From assembly GCF_040717535.1 (NCBI RefSeq), contig NZ_JBFEFI010000004.1, positions 372,001 to 436,000 of the forward strand: 64,000 nt of DNA. The letters run 5' to 3'. Below the pieces are notes generated by a model, which ran no database searches, was not told the origin of the DNA, and saw only the letters and a program-made list of their open reading frames with translations. Position numbers and translations under genes: made by a program. Below are positions 1-9,519 of this stretch, piece by piece. The DNA is from Thalassoglobus sp. JC818 (GTDB taxonomy: Bacteria; Planctomycetota; Planctomycetia; Planctomycetales; Planctomycetaceae). Position 1 is the stretch's first letter. Each line of letters starts with the position of its first letter.

Positions 1-226
1 GAAGCAAATAGGGACTCGACTCGTGAATCAGACGGTTTTGATGACGTTCCTCTGCCTTGGCATCCTGCTGTTCGCCCGCCGATTTGTCAGCCGATTCTGC
101 GCCGATCCGTGTTCCGCAAGAAGTTGTGAGGACGAGGAGGACAGCCAGAACCGATCCCCAACCGAACGAACGCGGTGAACTTCGTCTCAACGACGGTGAA
201 TTTCGCCGCAAGAGTTGAATGAGCAT
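1..226 (-). CDS. DUF255 thioredoxin-domain lipoprotein, 5' end only (YyaL/SSP411 family)
   Basis: The first 75 codons of a gene that runs off the left edge of the window. The ATG lies at 226-224. Residues 1-40 are a basic stretch, then a hydrophobic segment ending in the lipobox-like LTTSC (Cys37), so the product is probably a lipoprotein or exported. Residues 64-75 read NRLIHESSPYLL, which matches the very conserved opening of DUF255/YyaL proteins (N-R-L-x-x-E-x-S-P-Y-L-L, normally followed by Q-H-x-x-N-P-V-D-W). That family has a thioredoxin-like domain followed by an (alpha/alpha)6 barrel; its biochemical role is poorly defined. It is divergent from the ABC exporter to its right, whose coding start must therefore lie right of about 226. 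The identification rests on this N-terminal motif alone. Confidence 0.75.
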   Translation of the reverse strand, partial: MLIQLLRRNSPSLRRSSPRSFGWGSVLAVLLVLTTSCGTRIGAESADKSAGEQQDAKAEERHQNRLIHESSPYLL

Positions 227-391
227 TTTGAGTCTCGTTTGCAATCAGAGAGTCGTTCACCTGCAGTTTATGCGATTCCCGATGAGAAATTCGATAGTGA
301 AATTGCTGGCAAATGCACCTCTTCGCCAATTCATCCAGCTCCGCACCCACAGCGCAGCCCGAAACGATTCAGTCTGAATCAGAAAAAAAGA

Positions 392-2413
392 ATGGACGAC
401 AGAACCGAAGATGGTGCCTATCATTTTCGCATGAACAGCTACAAAAAGTCGAGCCGCCAACGGTTCCATGAATATCGCCAGTCAATTGCGGGCCCAAAGA
501 GTCAGACGAACAACGACGCTCCTGATCCGTCCAAGGACCCGGCCGAAAATTCGTATCCCAAGCACCGCCAGAAAGAGTCAAAACGACGACTCCGCACGTT
601 CTGGCAGTTGATCACTTCATTTTGGCAACTGCTGGGACCGCATCGAAGAGCTGTGATTTTCTCGCTGGGAACACTTTCCGTATCGACCGCACTCGGACTG
701 GTCCCGCCAGCCGCGACGAAGTTCATCGTCGACTCCGTTCTGGGTGACACACCGATCCCTTCGATTGTCATCGAAACGTTTCCGTTTGTGCAAAATCGCT
801 GGACCTTCCTGCTGGCGATCACCGGAGGAATCGTCTGCATTTCTTTATTGAAGGTGTTGCTGCACATTTGGGGAAGATGGCAAGCGACCCGTGCGACGAA
901 GCGCCTGCAGATGTCGATTCGCAAGCAACTCTTCGAACACGCGATCCGGCTACCACTGAGTACAGTTCACACGATGAAGTCAGGAGGCATGGCAAGCTTG
1001 CTTCGACAGGACGCCGGCAGCGTTGGTGATTTGATTTTCGGCCTGCTCTACAACCCGTGGCGAGCCATCGTTCAATTGATCGGCAGCCTGATCATTCTGC
1101 TTGTTGTCGACTGGCGACTTCTCCTCGGAGCTTTAGCTGTCCTTCCGGCGGTCTATTTGAGTCATCGCACTTGGATCACCGAAATCCGTCCGCGCTTCCG
1201 TGACGTTCGTGAACGAAGACAGGGAATCGACAGCAAAACGACCGAAACTTTTGCTGGAATTCGCATCGTCCGTGGCTTCAGTCGACAGCGAACAGAAACT
1301 GTTCGCATCATGACCGATCATCACCTCATGGGACGACAAGAGCTGTACGTCTGGTGGTGGATGAGGACGATCGAAGTCATCTGGGCCATTCTCATCCCAG
1401 TCGCTTCATCGGCATTGATTCTGTACGGAGGATGGCAAGTCATTCACGGAACCTTGTCCATCGGCGACTTGATGATGTTCATGGTTTACCTGCTCATGCT
1501 GCTGGAGCCGCTGGCAATTCTTGCGGAGAGTGCAGCTTCGCTTCAGGACAACCTCTCTGCGTTGGATCGAGTACTCGATGTGCTGGCCACCGACAAAGAA
1601 ATGCCTTCGGACAAGCAATCAACCATCTTGATCAACGAGGAAGTTCGCGGGGAGATCAAGCTGGAGAATCTCGCATTCCGATATCAATCCGACACCGGCT
1701 GGGCTCTTCAAGACATCAATCTGACCGTCCAACCGGGGGAAGTCATCGCTTTGGTCGGTCCTAGCGGAGCGGGAAAAACGACGCTGTGCAATCTCGTTGC
1801 ACGCTTCTACGATCCGACAGACGGGCGAATTCTGCTTGACGGTCAAGACCTACGCTCGATCGACGTCGAGTCGTATCGTGGGATTCTTGGAATCGTTGAA
1901 CAGGACGTGTTTCTGTTTGATGGCACCGTCGCGGAAAATATTGCCTACGCGAAACAAGATGCCAGCGATGAAGAAATCGCCGCAGCTGCGCGGGCAGCTA
2001 ACGCTGAGGAATTCATCTCGTCGTTTCCGTACGGATACGAAACGATCATCGGTGAGCGTGGTGTGAAGTTGAGCGGAGGACAACGTCAACGTCTTGCCAT
2101 CGCTCGAGCCATTTTAGCTGATCCGAAGATTCTTATTCTCGACGAAGCCACGAGCAATCTTGACACTGAAAGTGAACGGCTCATTCAGAACAGCTTGCAC
2201 GAGTTACTCGAACATCGCACAGCTTTCGTGATTGCCCACCGGCTCAGCACGATCCAAAACGCGGACAAAATTCTCGTTCTCGATCACGGACAGATCATCG
2301 AATCGGGAACTCATCTGGAGCTGATGCAACAGCAAGGACGCTACCACGATATGGTTCAGATGCAGCTCTCGCCTGAAGAGCGGCCACGTTTCAAAGAACT
2401 CCTCAACGGATGA
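392..2413 (+). CDS. ABC exporter, fused permease-ATPase (MsbA/multidrug type)
   Basis: A half-transporter of about 674 residues that would dimerise in the inner membrane to export lipid, peptide or drug. After a polar N-terminal region of about 75 residues come six predicted membrane helices, then a nucleotide-binding domain with Walker A GPSGAGKT (about 456-463), signature LSGGQ (560-564) and Walker B ILILDE (580-585), followed by the D-loop and an H-loop in IAHRLST. The frame is open from 215, but that would overlap the divergent lipoprotein start at 226; ATG 392 is therefore preferred and ATG 431 is also possible. Neither has a clear Shine-Dalgarno. Substrate cannot be told from sequence, and no accessory export genes adjoin. 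Confidence 0.93.
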   Translation: MDDRTEDGAYHFRMNSYKKSSRQRFHEYRQSIAGPKSQTNNDAPDPSKDPAENSYPKHRQKESKRRLRTFWQLITSFWQLLGPHRRAVIFSLGTLSVSTALGLVPPAATKFIVDSVLGDTPIPSIVIETFPFVQNRWTFLLAITGGIVCISLLKVLLHIWGRWQATRATKRLQMSIRKQLFEHAIRLPLSTVHTMKSGGMASLLRQDAGSVGDLIFGLLYNPWRAIVQLIGSLIILLVVDWRLLLGALAVLPAVYLSHRTWITEIRPRFRDVRERRQGIDSKTTETFAGIRIVRGFSRQRTETVRIMTDHHLMGRQELYVWWWMRTIEVIWAILIPVASSALILYGGWQVIHGTLSIGDLMMFMVYLLMLLEPLAILAESAASLQDNLSALDRVLDVLATDKEMPSDKQSTILINEEVRGEIKLENLAFRYQSDTGWALQDINLTVQPGEVIALVGPSGAGKTTLCNLVARFYDPTDGRILLDGQDLRSIDVESYRGILGIVEQDVFLFDGTVAENIAYAKQDASDEEIAAAARAANAEEFISSFPYGYETIIGERGVKLSGGQRQRLAIARAILADPKILILDEATSNLDTESERLIQNSLHELLEHRTAFVIAHRLSTIQNADKILVLDHGQIIESGTHLELMQQQGRYHDMVQMQLSPEERPRFKELLNG

Positions 2414-2488
2414 TCCCCTAAAATGTTCTTCCACGAGAGAGAGGTTTGTTTATGTGTAGAGACGGCTGCAATCTTCCAAAACAAACGC

Positions 2489-4180
2489 CTAGAAATTGGG
2501 GTAGAAAGTCACTCCCGCCAGAACGACAAGGAGCCCGACGACTCCCATGCTGGCTGTCATGGGAGTGATGTACTTCAAGCCCTCAGCTTCTGACATTCCG
2601 CTCATCTTCGTGATCACCCAGAAGCCACTGTCATTCATCCATGCGATCGGCTTCGACCCGGCTCCGATCGCACACGCGAGGTAGACCGGCTCGAATGGGA
2701 GCCCTCCGTCGAGGGCGATTCCGGACAAAATTCCCGCTGCAGTAATCATGGCGACTGAAGCTGATCCCTGAGCTGTTCTGATCGCCGTAGTGATGAGAAA
2801 GGCCAAAGTGCAGATCACTTGCGGGGACGCATCCGGCAGGTTCTGGATTAAGTCCGCAATTCCCGTCTGCCGCAGCACCTGACCAAATGCCCCACCAGCG
2901 GCGGTGATCAGAATAATTACTCCCCCACTGGCCAGAGCTGACTGGATCGATTTGGAGAGATCCTCGAATGAGGTTCGCTTCTGCCGAATGAGCACGCCCA
3001 TTGCAATGATGGCGGAGAGAAGCAGAGCGATGTTCTTGTCTCCCAACGTCTCGATCACTCGTTTCGTTGACAGCGACAGATCGATTGGAAAGCTCGGATG
3101 GCTGACCAAAGTGTGCCCCGAAATCAAAATCACCGGCAAGAGAATGGGAAGGCTGGCCATCCAGAATCCGGGAAGTTGAGACTCGTCGACCTTCAGTGAT
3201 TCCTCCAACTCTTCCAGTGAAAAATCGGGCGAATCTCGAAGAGGGAGTTCGCATCGCGAGTTGATAATCAAGGCATAGATGTACCCGTACACCGCACAAA
3301 ACAATCCCACAATCGTGCCGACCAGAATCATCACACCGAGGTCGACTCCCAATTCTTCGGCCACCAGCAAGGGCCCGGGAGTGGGTGGAACGAGCGAATG
3401 GGCCATTGTCGCCCCGCAGACGATCGTTAGAACGTACAACAAGTAGTTCTTTCCGGTCCGCAGCCGCATGGCTTTGCCGAGAGGAATCATCAAATAGAAG
3501 ACCGTGTCAAAGAAGACCGGAATTCCGAGGAAGAACCCGCTGAACGTGAATGCGACCGGGGCTGCCGGTTCTCCGCACAGCCGCAGCGTCGTCCGTACGA
3601 TCCGATCGGCAGCGCCACTGTCAAGCAGGCACTTGCCGATGATTGCTGCCATCGCGATCAGGATTCCGATTTTCGTACAGGTGCTGCCAAATCCCGTCGC
3701 CACCTGCGCCCCGATTGTCGATCGAAGCTCTTTGCCGATCGATTGCAAATCGTTGGAATAAATCGCTCGCAATAGCAGTTTGTCGTCGACTGTCGCGTCC
3801 GACGTCTGCTGAAATTCAGCTCGCACCACACTGAGTTCAGGATCTGCCTCCGAGACAACTCTCGCCGTGCCGACAACTTCGTATCGCTGTGTTTTCGGGT
3901 CGAGCTGGACCACAGAAATTGTGGACCCCGGAGGCAATTGCTTCGAGGTCGCACCGTGAATACGCAGCTCGTCTGGCTGATCAGCGTCGACATGCACGAC
4001 GAACGAATCATTTTCAATGAGATATCGCTGACGAGTCGATTCCGGAGTCAAAAATGCGACGACGAGTGCTGCTGCCACCAGTGCTAGAAACGCATGCAGC
4101 CGGAAAATGAGAATCGATCCGACGACAATGCACACTCCCACCATAAGGATGAAAACTGTCCCCCACGTCGAATCCAACAT
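2489..4180 (-). CDS. GntP-family gluconate/organic acid:proton symporter with soluble insertion
   Basis: An inner-membrane permease of 563 residues. The GntP core is recognisable from GFGSTCTKIGILIAM (about 162-176) through the conserved SLVPPTPGPLLVA loop and the AQGSASVAMITAAGILSG segment near the C-terminus; GntP proteins carry gluconate, idonate, lactate or related acids with protons. Typical members have about 440-460 residues. The extra length is a polar, beta-rich insertion of about 110 residues (roughly 46-155) between the first two helices and the core. The gene converges on the ABC exporter. A GAGAG stretch sits just upstream of ATG 4180. Substrate is not predictable. Confidence 0.9.
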   Translation of the reverse strand: MLDSTWGTVFILMVGVCIVVGSILIFRLHAFLALVAAALVVAFLTPESTRQRYLIENDSFVVHVDADQPDELRIHGATSKQLPPGSTISVVQLDPKTQRYEVVGTARVVSEADPELSVVRAEFQQTSDATVDDKLLLRAIYSNDLQSIGKELRSTIGAQVATGFGSTCTKIGILIAMAAIIGKCLLDSGAADRIVRTTLRLCGEPAAPVAFTFSGFFLGIPVFFDTVFYLMIPLGKAMRLRTGKNYLLYVLTIVCGATMAHSLVPPTPGPLLVAEELGVDLGVMILVGTIVGLFCAVYGYIYALIINSRCELPLRDSPDFSLEELEESLKVDESQLPGFWMASLPILLPVILISGHTLVSHPSFPIDLSLSTKRVIETLGDKNIALLLSAIIAMGVLIRQKRTSFEDLSKSIQSALASGGVIILITAAGGAFGQVLRQTGIADLIQNLPDASPQVICTLAFLITTAIRTAQGSASVAMITAAGILSGIALDGGLPFEPVYLACAIGAGSKPIAWMNDSGFWVITKMSGMSEAEGLKYITPMTASMGVVGLLVVLAGVTFYPNF

Positions 4181-4306
4181 ATAGCTCTCTCATTCGCATC
4201 AAAACTCAATGATGAAACGAGAATCCTAGCGTCTGCGGTCGACAAGTGAAACAACGTTTCTCTGACGGTGATTCAGAATGAACTGCTCGCAACCGGAGTG
4301 GCGATT

Positions 4307-5260
4307 TTATCGGAGATAGAAGAAGGAGTAATACAAAACCCCGCTGGACACGACGAAGACAGCAACTTTGATCCAGACTGGAAGATTGGCAAATGTAATC
4401 TCTGTCGGTCCTCCCTGAAGATTCGCAGCATCAGGAGCAACGACCGGAGCGAGGCCTCCTCCTCCGCCCGGAACATTCGCCTGACCCGGGACCGGATTCT
4501 GAAATCCGCCGCCGCCAGCATTGCCCGGGTCTCCGTATCCACCCTGATTGACAGCCACGAAGGGTCGATCTTCAGGGATGAACGGATTGTTGTCCCAGAG
4601 AATTCCGCAGTGCGGACAGTTTTGACCACTCTCGCTGTTTCCGGTGACCTCCTCACCACAACTCACACAAATCACGACGATGGACTCAGTGCTGAGGTTG
4701 AAGTTAGAGAGAACCTCCACGCCTTCCTCGGAACCAACATTTTGACTGTTGTCGTTCTGCATCTCCGGAGATGCAGACGTTTGATCTGATTGCGGGAATT
4801 CCAGCGGCGGAAGTTCGTTGCTTGACTCCATCTGCACGGCAGGCAGATTTCCGTCCTGGTAGAGATGTCGGTTTCGGATACTCAAATCGGTCCGGTCTGC
4901 AATTGACTCAAGGAACTCCTGAACCGACGCATTGGAGCTGTACTTCATGCTGATTTCGGGAAGATTCAGGACTTTGACTTCATCCCAACTCATAAAAACC
5001 AGTTGAATTCCGGAAGAGAGAACGTTTTTCGGTGCATACCGGATTCCTCCCGGCCCCATTCGATGCAGGTCAGCCCGAACGACGCGACCCGTTTGAGCCT
5101 GAATCAAAGCAGAGACGGGGAACTCGAAAACCATTTCGTTTTCACCACCATCTGGCGGATTCCCTGACTGAGCCCATGTTGAATCTGAAGCGAAGAGGAA
5201 GCACATCGCGACTGCGAGCGGCCCCATCGCACGAAAGTGAAGATAAATCGAAGTGCCCAT
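4307..5260 (-). CDS. Secreted or membrane-anchored zinc-ribbon protein, function unknown
   Basis: Not recognised as a named family. From ATG 5260 (GAGGG five bases upstream; an in-frame ATG at 5272 is less well placed) the product is 317 residues. It has a signal-like hydrophobic stretch ending near Ala30, a globular region of about 100 residues, a polar linker, then two CxxC pairs (CVSC 198-201, CPHC 215-218) that form a plausible zinc ribbon. A Gly/Pro/Asn-rich linker follows, and a C-terminal membrane helix ends in YYSFFYLR. The arrangement suggests an envelope protein anchored at its C-terminus. It is divergent from the PP2C gene. Confidence 0.75.
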   Translation of the reverse strand: MGTSIYLHFRAMGPLAVAMCFLFASDSTWAQSGNPPDGGENEMVFEFPVSALIQAQTGRVVRADLHRMGPGGIRYAPKNVLSSGIQLVFMSWDEVKVLNLPEISMKYSSNASVQEFLESIADRTDLSIRNRHLYQDGNLPAVQMESSNELPPLEFPQSDQTSASPEMQNDNSQNVGSEEGVEVLSNFNLSTESIVVICVSCGEEVTGNSESGQNCPHCGILWDNNPFIPEDRPFVAVNQGGYGDPGNAGGGGFQNPVPGQANVPGGGGGLAPVVAPDAANLQGGPTEITFANLPVWIKVAVFVVSSGVLYYSFFYLR

Positions 5261-5582
5261 CGAATCCCTCATGTGAATTCATCGAATAATCTTACGGAAA
5301 AAACAAAACGTAGTCTTACAGATATCAGACTATTGTAACTACGCAATGTCGCGAGCGACAGATGAAAATAATTTGTTTTTTCGGAAACTTCGTGCGAGCG
5401 GTCCCAGTCTTGGATTTGATTCCATTGACTTTACGAGATTTGGCGGACTTCTGACGGAGAAAGCACGCGCTGATTGGGAAATTAGAGTCGAAACGACTAA
5501 GATCGTTCCCTGAACCAAACAATTTTCGGAAAGTTTTTGACGGGCCAGAAGTACGCCAACTATTTACGAAGGGTCCGCGTGC
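5261..5582. other. Divergent intergenic region (zinc-ribbon protein / PP2C)
   Basis: 322 bases between two divergent starts. It must hold promoters for both directions, but no convincing consensus boxes, operators or RNA structure were found. The AT-rich stretch at about 5290-5390 is the most promoter-like part. Confidence 0.5.
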
Positions 5583-6848
5583 GTGTTCTGGGAACAGAAC
5601 GTATTCATCGGAACGGAAACTGACATTGGCTTGCGTCGCAAGAACAATGAAGATTCCCATTCAACCCACCTTTGCCTCACCGAAGCGGAATGGCGACGCC
5701 ATGGCCATCTGTTCATCGTTGCAGACGGGATGGGCGGGCACGCTGTTGGAGAACTCGCGAGCCGAATCGCTGTCGATACGATTCCGCACACGTTTCTGAA
5801 ATCGAATGATCGCGATGTCCGGGCGACGCTTCGCGAAGCCGTGCTCAGTGCAAATTCTGCGATTCACGCTCGCGGCACCCAGAATGCCGACTTTCTCCAC
5901 ATGGGAACGACGTGCACAGCCTTAACACTGAGTCGTCAGGGAGCCATCGTTGCGCACGTCGGAGACAGCCGGGCGTACCGCATTCGGCGAGATCGCATTG
6001 ATCAACTGACCTTCGATCACAGCCTCGAATGGGAACTCGAGCGGAATCACCACAAGTTTTCTTCAGCGGTCGACTTGGCCCAACACAAAAACATCATCAC
6101 CCGATCGCTCGGGCCGGAACCGACCGTTCAGGTTGACGTGGAAGGTCCCTACCCCGTTTTGCCAAACGACGTTTTTCTGCTCTGCTCGGACGGACTGTCG
6201 AACCTCGTCGCAGATGAAGAGATGGGAGCCATCGCCCGCGAACTCTCTCCCGAGAGTGCCGCCAAACTGCTCGTTCACCTCGCGAATATCCGCGGCGGAC
6301 CCGACAACTCGACAGTGATCATCGCCCGCGTCGGGGAACTTCCCGCCAATGTGGAACCGGAATTCATCCCCGAAGAACCTGACGATCGGCAATCTCTCGG
6401 ATGGGCTTGGCTCATCGGGTTCTGGGTCGTCGCCATGTTTCTGGCAGGAGGACTTTCGTTGCTGGCGATTCAACGCATGATTGCCGGGATCGCCGTCACT
6501 GCGTGTTCGTCGATCGCCCTGCTGGCACTGCTCGTTGCTTCCTTCCGGCAGACACGACAAAAGCTGCAAAGCGAATTTCGGTCACATGCCGGTCGACCAC
6601 ATCGAACGGCTGTCGCTCTCGATTCGAAACGACTGTTTGAGAGGTTGGCAGAAATCTCACGAGATCTTCAACGGGCTGCGCGCGAAGACGGATGGAACGT
6701 CAACTGGAAGCTGCACGATCAGGCAATTCAAGCAGCGGAATCTGCGGCTGAATCACTTCGCTACGCAAAGGCAGTCCGGCACGTCAGCCGGGCGATTGAC
6801 TCGCTGATGGAAGAGCACCCTCACCCAGCATCTCCCACCAAGTCTTGA
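5583..6848 (+). CDS. PP2C-family serine/threonine protein phosphatase with membrane anchor
   Basis: A metal-dependent protein phosphatase of 421 residues. The metal-binding motifs are in order: GLRRKNNEDS (about 16-25), VADGMGGHAVGE (47-58), HVGDSRAYRIR (about 122-132), CSDGLSN and GGPDNSTVI (about 238-246). After the catalytic domain two predicted membrane helices (about 270-320) lead to a cytoplasmic tail of about 90 residues rich in Arg, Glu and Ala. Bacterial PP2C enzymes usually oppose Hanks-type kinases; no kinase is present in this window. The start is a GTG at 5583 with GAAGGG upstream. Soluble PP2C proteins have about 240-260 residues, so the anchor and tail are extra. Confidence 0.93.
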   Translation: MFWEQNVFIGTETDIGLRRKNNEDSHSTHLCLTEAEWRRHGHLFIVADGMGGHAVGELASRIAVDTIPHTFLKSNDRDVRATLREAVLSANSAIHARGTQNADFLHMGTTCTALTLSRQGAIVAHVGDSRAYRIRRDRIDQLTFDHSLEWELERNHHKFSSAVDLAQHKNIITRSLGPEPTVQVDVEGPYPVLPNDVFLLCSDGLSNLVADEEMGAIARELSPESAAKLLVHLANIRGGPDNSTVIIARVGELPANVEPEFIPEEPDDRQSLGWAWLIGFWVVAMFLAGGLSLLAIQRMIAGIAVTACSSIALLALLVASFRQTRQKLQSEFRSHAGRPHRTAVALDSKRLFERLAEISRDLQRAAREDGWNVNWKLHDQAIQAAESAAESLRYAKAVRHVSRAIDSLMEEHPHPASPTKS

Positions 6849-6988
6849 AACTCTCCCGAACCGGTTCACGAATTCGTCTTAACGTCGTTAATTCGAACTC
6901 GTTCGCACGCCAAAAGCTCTGACGAGCAATCGGACCTCAGATCGATTGTAGCAAGATCACGTGAGTGCGGAAAACGCACATGAACGGT

Positions 6989-8098
6989 CTACTCAAGCTC
7001 AAATTCTTCGTACGCAATTCCGAACGTCTCAGCAACCGGTCGACTTGTCAGCTTGCCTAGATGAGTGCTGACTGCCTCTCGAATCCCAGCGATCCGCGTA
7101 CATGCTTGTTGAAGACCATTGTGCGCAATTTCCATCACGTAAGGGAAGGTGACGTTACAGAGCGCATACGTGCTCGTCCGACCGACTGCTCCCGGCATGT
7201 TTGTCACACAGTAGTGAACAACATCTTCTTCTACGTAGGTCGGATTGGAATGCGTTGTCGGTCGACTGGTTTCCACGCATCCTCCTTGATCGATGCAGAC
7301 ATCAATGATGACCGCACCTGCTTTCATCAGCTTCAAGTCGGATGCCGACACTAGGCTTGGGGCTTTCGCTCCCGGAATGAGAACTGCCCCGATGACGAGA
7401 TCAGCGAGTTGAAGTTGCTCTCGAATGTTGTGTCGATCCGAGAAGAGTGTTGTGACGTTGGGTGGCATGATGTCATCGAGATAGCGAAGCCGATCGACAT
7501 CAATGTCCATCAAGACCACATCCGCCTGAAAACCGGACGCGATTTGTGCAGCATTCTTTCCGACAATCCCTCCTCCCAACACCAGAATGTGTGCGGGGGA
7601 AACACCAGGCACGCCTCCCAGAAGAATTCCTCTCCCTTCCTGAGGACGTTCGAGATATTTTGCTCCCTCCTGAATGCTCATCCGCCCTGCGACTTCGCTC
7701 ATGGGAGTTAAACAGGGAAGGTCTCCACGCTTGCCGCGCAACGTTTCATAGGCAATCGCGGTGACACCGGTATCCAGGACTTCGCGCGTCAGTTCTTCAT
7801 CGGCCGCGAAGTGAAAGTAGGTCATCAACATCTGGTTGCGTCTTAAGAGCGGCCACTCGTCAGGCATCGGCTCTTTAACTTTGACGACCAGTTCCGCTTC
7901 ACCAAAGATCGCTTCGGGACCAGAGACAATCTCCGCTCCCTGAAGTGCATATTGCTCATCCGGAATTCCGCTTCCCAAACCAGCTCCGCGCTCTACTAAC
8001 ACGCGATGTCCTGCTTTGGTCAGTTCCTCAACTCCCACAGGAAGCATCCCGACACGATACTCATCCTCTTTCACCTCTCGTGGAACTCCGACAATCAT
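6989..8098 (-). CDS. ald: Alanine dehydrogenase
   Basis: Catalyses the reversible NAD-dependent deamination of L-alanine to pyruvate and ammonia in the cytoplasm. The product is 369 residues, close to the usual 370. Visible motifs are the N-terminal PREVKEDEYRVGM, VVKVKEP with the pyruvate-binding Lys, YFHFAA with the catalytic His, the NAD-binding LGGGIVGKNAAQIA and the C-terminal MPGAVGRTSTYAL. The frame is open to 8167, but ATG 8098 is preceded by AAGGGGAGAAG and gives the family's normal N-terminus. With glutamate dehydrogenase 5 kb away it gives the cell two ammonia-linked amino acid dehydrogenases. Confidence 0.96.
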   Translation of the reverse strand: MIVGVPREVKEDEYRVGMLPVGVEELTKAGHRVLVERGAGLGSGIPDEQYALQGAEIVSGPEAIFGEAELVVKVKEPMPDEWPLLRRNQMLMTYFHFAADEELTREVLDTGVTAIAYETLRGKRGDLPCLTPMSEVAGRMSIQEGAKYLERPQEGRGILLGGVPGVSPAHILVLGGGIVGKNAAQIASGFQADVVLMDIDVDRLRYLDDIMPPNVTTLFSDRHNIREQLQLADLVIGAVLIPGAKAPSLVSASDLKLMKAGAVIIDVCIDQGGCVETSRPTTHSNPTYVEEDVVHYCVTNMPGAVGRTSTYALCNVTFPYVMEIAHNGLQQACTRIAGIREAVSTHLGKLTSRPVAETFGIAYEEFELE

Positions 8099-8390
8099 GT
8101 CTTTCTTCTCCCCTTGAGTATCGTTGCGACCGCTCTTCACAAACAGGCGTGAACAATCATCACTCACGCTGCAAACGAATCGCTCTCTGTCTCAATCATT
8201 CACCGATCATCGAAAGCTCGTCAAGTGTCGCATGTGCCGCTTCGCGATCTTCGGCGGTTACTCTTAACGATGCGCGCAAACAGCGACCGAATTCTCCGTG
8301 AGGAATGAGTGCGAAGAATTCATCCATCCGACTGCTCAGTCAAACGGATTGAATAATGCAGTTAAGGCGATCCATCGCTGCTGGATGTGA

Positions 8391-9116
8391 CTAACTGCGG
8401 CGGAGACGAGCTCCCAGCTTGTTGATGACAGCCACGCATTCAGCACGTGCTTCGGTGAGTCTCTTCGGCGTTGGACTTTCACTTCGACAGTAGTCGAGCA
8501 CGATCTGCTCAGCCCGCATTAACTCCACGCAAGCTTCTGGGATTTCGCTGGCGATTTCGGTTGGAATGGTTGTCACTCCATTCAAATCTCCGTGCAACAA
8601 ATCTCCCGGATGAATCGCCACTCCGCCCACGGTTACAGGGACATTGATCTGTGGAATGTGGCAGTATCCGTGCGAGCAAATCGTTCCGTTTGTGAAGACG
8701 GGATAGTCAAGCACTTCAACTTGATCGAGGTCCCGCCCTGCTCCAGAAGTGATCAATCCGGCTGACCCGAAGGACTTGTACATCGTGCACATCACTTCGC
8801 CGAACGTGGCAGAAACAGTCGGCTCATCCAAATCCTGAAAGACCATGACTGGTGGTCCCGGCATGCTTGCGAACAGTTCAACCTGATCCGTGAGGCTGCC
8901 GTATGCATCGCTGGATCTGGGAGGCGCCTGACTCCGGAATGTGGACGTGAGAGCAAATCCGACCATCGGCGGAAGCTTCGGAAAACAGGCTCGGATGGAA
9001 TCATTCATGTATCCGAGATTTCGCGGACGCACGTCGAACAACTCAATCACATTACAAACAGTTGGCGTATCGTACTTCGCGAGTTCTGCGAGAGTATCCG
9101 GAGTGAGCTCAGACAT
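8391..9116 (-). CDS. RraA-like / HMG aldolase-family protein
   Basis: A 241-residue protein of the RraA/4-hydroxy-4-methyl-2-oxoglutarate aldolase fold. Matching features are the start [20 protein letters not shown], the [17 protein letters not shown] segment (Gly-rich loop with the conserved Arg-Asp pair), and the later [17 protein letters not shown], which corresponds to the conserved G-D-x-x-x-x-D metal/substrate region. Members are either aldolases/decarboxylases of oxo-acids or, as RraA, RNase E regulators. The full set of acidic and Arg residues favours an enzyme. It precedes ald on the same strand, 292 bases away, so co-transcription is possible but unproven. Confidence 0.85.
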   Translation of the reverse strand: MSELTPDTLAELAKYDTPTVCNVIELFDVRPRNLGYMNDSIRACFPKLPPMVGFALTSTFRSQAPPRSSDAYGSLTDQVELFASMPGPPVMVFQDLDEPTVSATFGEVMCTMYKSFGSAGLITSGAGRDLDQVEVLDYPVFTNGTICSHGYCHIPQINVPVTVGGVAIHPGDLLHGDLNGVTTIPTEIASEIPEACVELMRAEQIVLDYCRSESPTPKRLTEARAECVAVINKLGARLRRS

Positions 9117-9517
9117 TTGTTCTCAATTCTTTTCTTCAGAGTGAACCAGTCATGAAAGTTCGTGTTCAACACCTCAATCGAGCAGACAGCTTCGACATGC
9201 TTCCTCAATTTGTGTTCAAGCAACGCGCTGCATCTCGATCAGAGTGAATGGCTGACGCTTGAGTCTATCAACCAGCGGACAGCGGTCCCATGATCTCGAT
9301 TGGACCAACATTCCGCCACCCAAGCGAAGATTCAAACAGTGAAGATGTTCTCGTGCTGACTTCGATGCGCCCGGTCGATCGTCATAATGACGAAGCTGCG
9401 CATGTCTAAAGCAAGACGCCAGCGAAGAGTGAGATCGAATCCAGAGAACGAATTCCAAGGACGGAAAGCTCCTGGAGCATTTTCTGATTTTGTGTGCACA
9501 GAAAAGAGCAACTTGCT
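9117..9517. other. Intergenic region without a recognisable gene
   Basis: About 400 bases between the DUF1559 gene and the RraA-like gene. An 80-codon minus-strand frame at 9216-9458 has no start signal or family resemblance and was not accepted. The only clear structure is the palindrome at 9505-9519 overlapping the upstream gene's stop codon. Confidence 0.5.
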
Positions 9518-9519
9518 CT
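9505..9519. repeat. Dispersed palindrome, copy 1 (overlaps stop codon)
   Basis: AGAGCAACTTGCTCT: two 7-base arms around one base. Read on the minus strand it is embedded in a 22-base string, TTCTAG followed by the palindrome and T-run, that recurs at 26031-26052. The TAG in the string is the stop codon of the DUF1559 gene. The hairpin followed by TTTT on the minus strand could act as a short terminator for that gene. Confidence 0.75.

Noticed and set aside
2631-3299. 222-codon frame inside the GntP gene
   Set aside because: Alternative frame of a well-supported gene.
9216-9458. 80-codon minus-strand frame in the gap after the DUF1559 gene
   Set aside because: No ribosome site and low-information translation.
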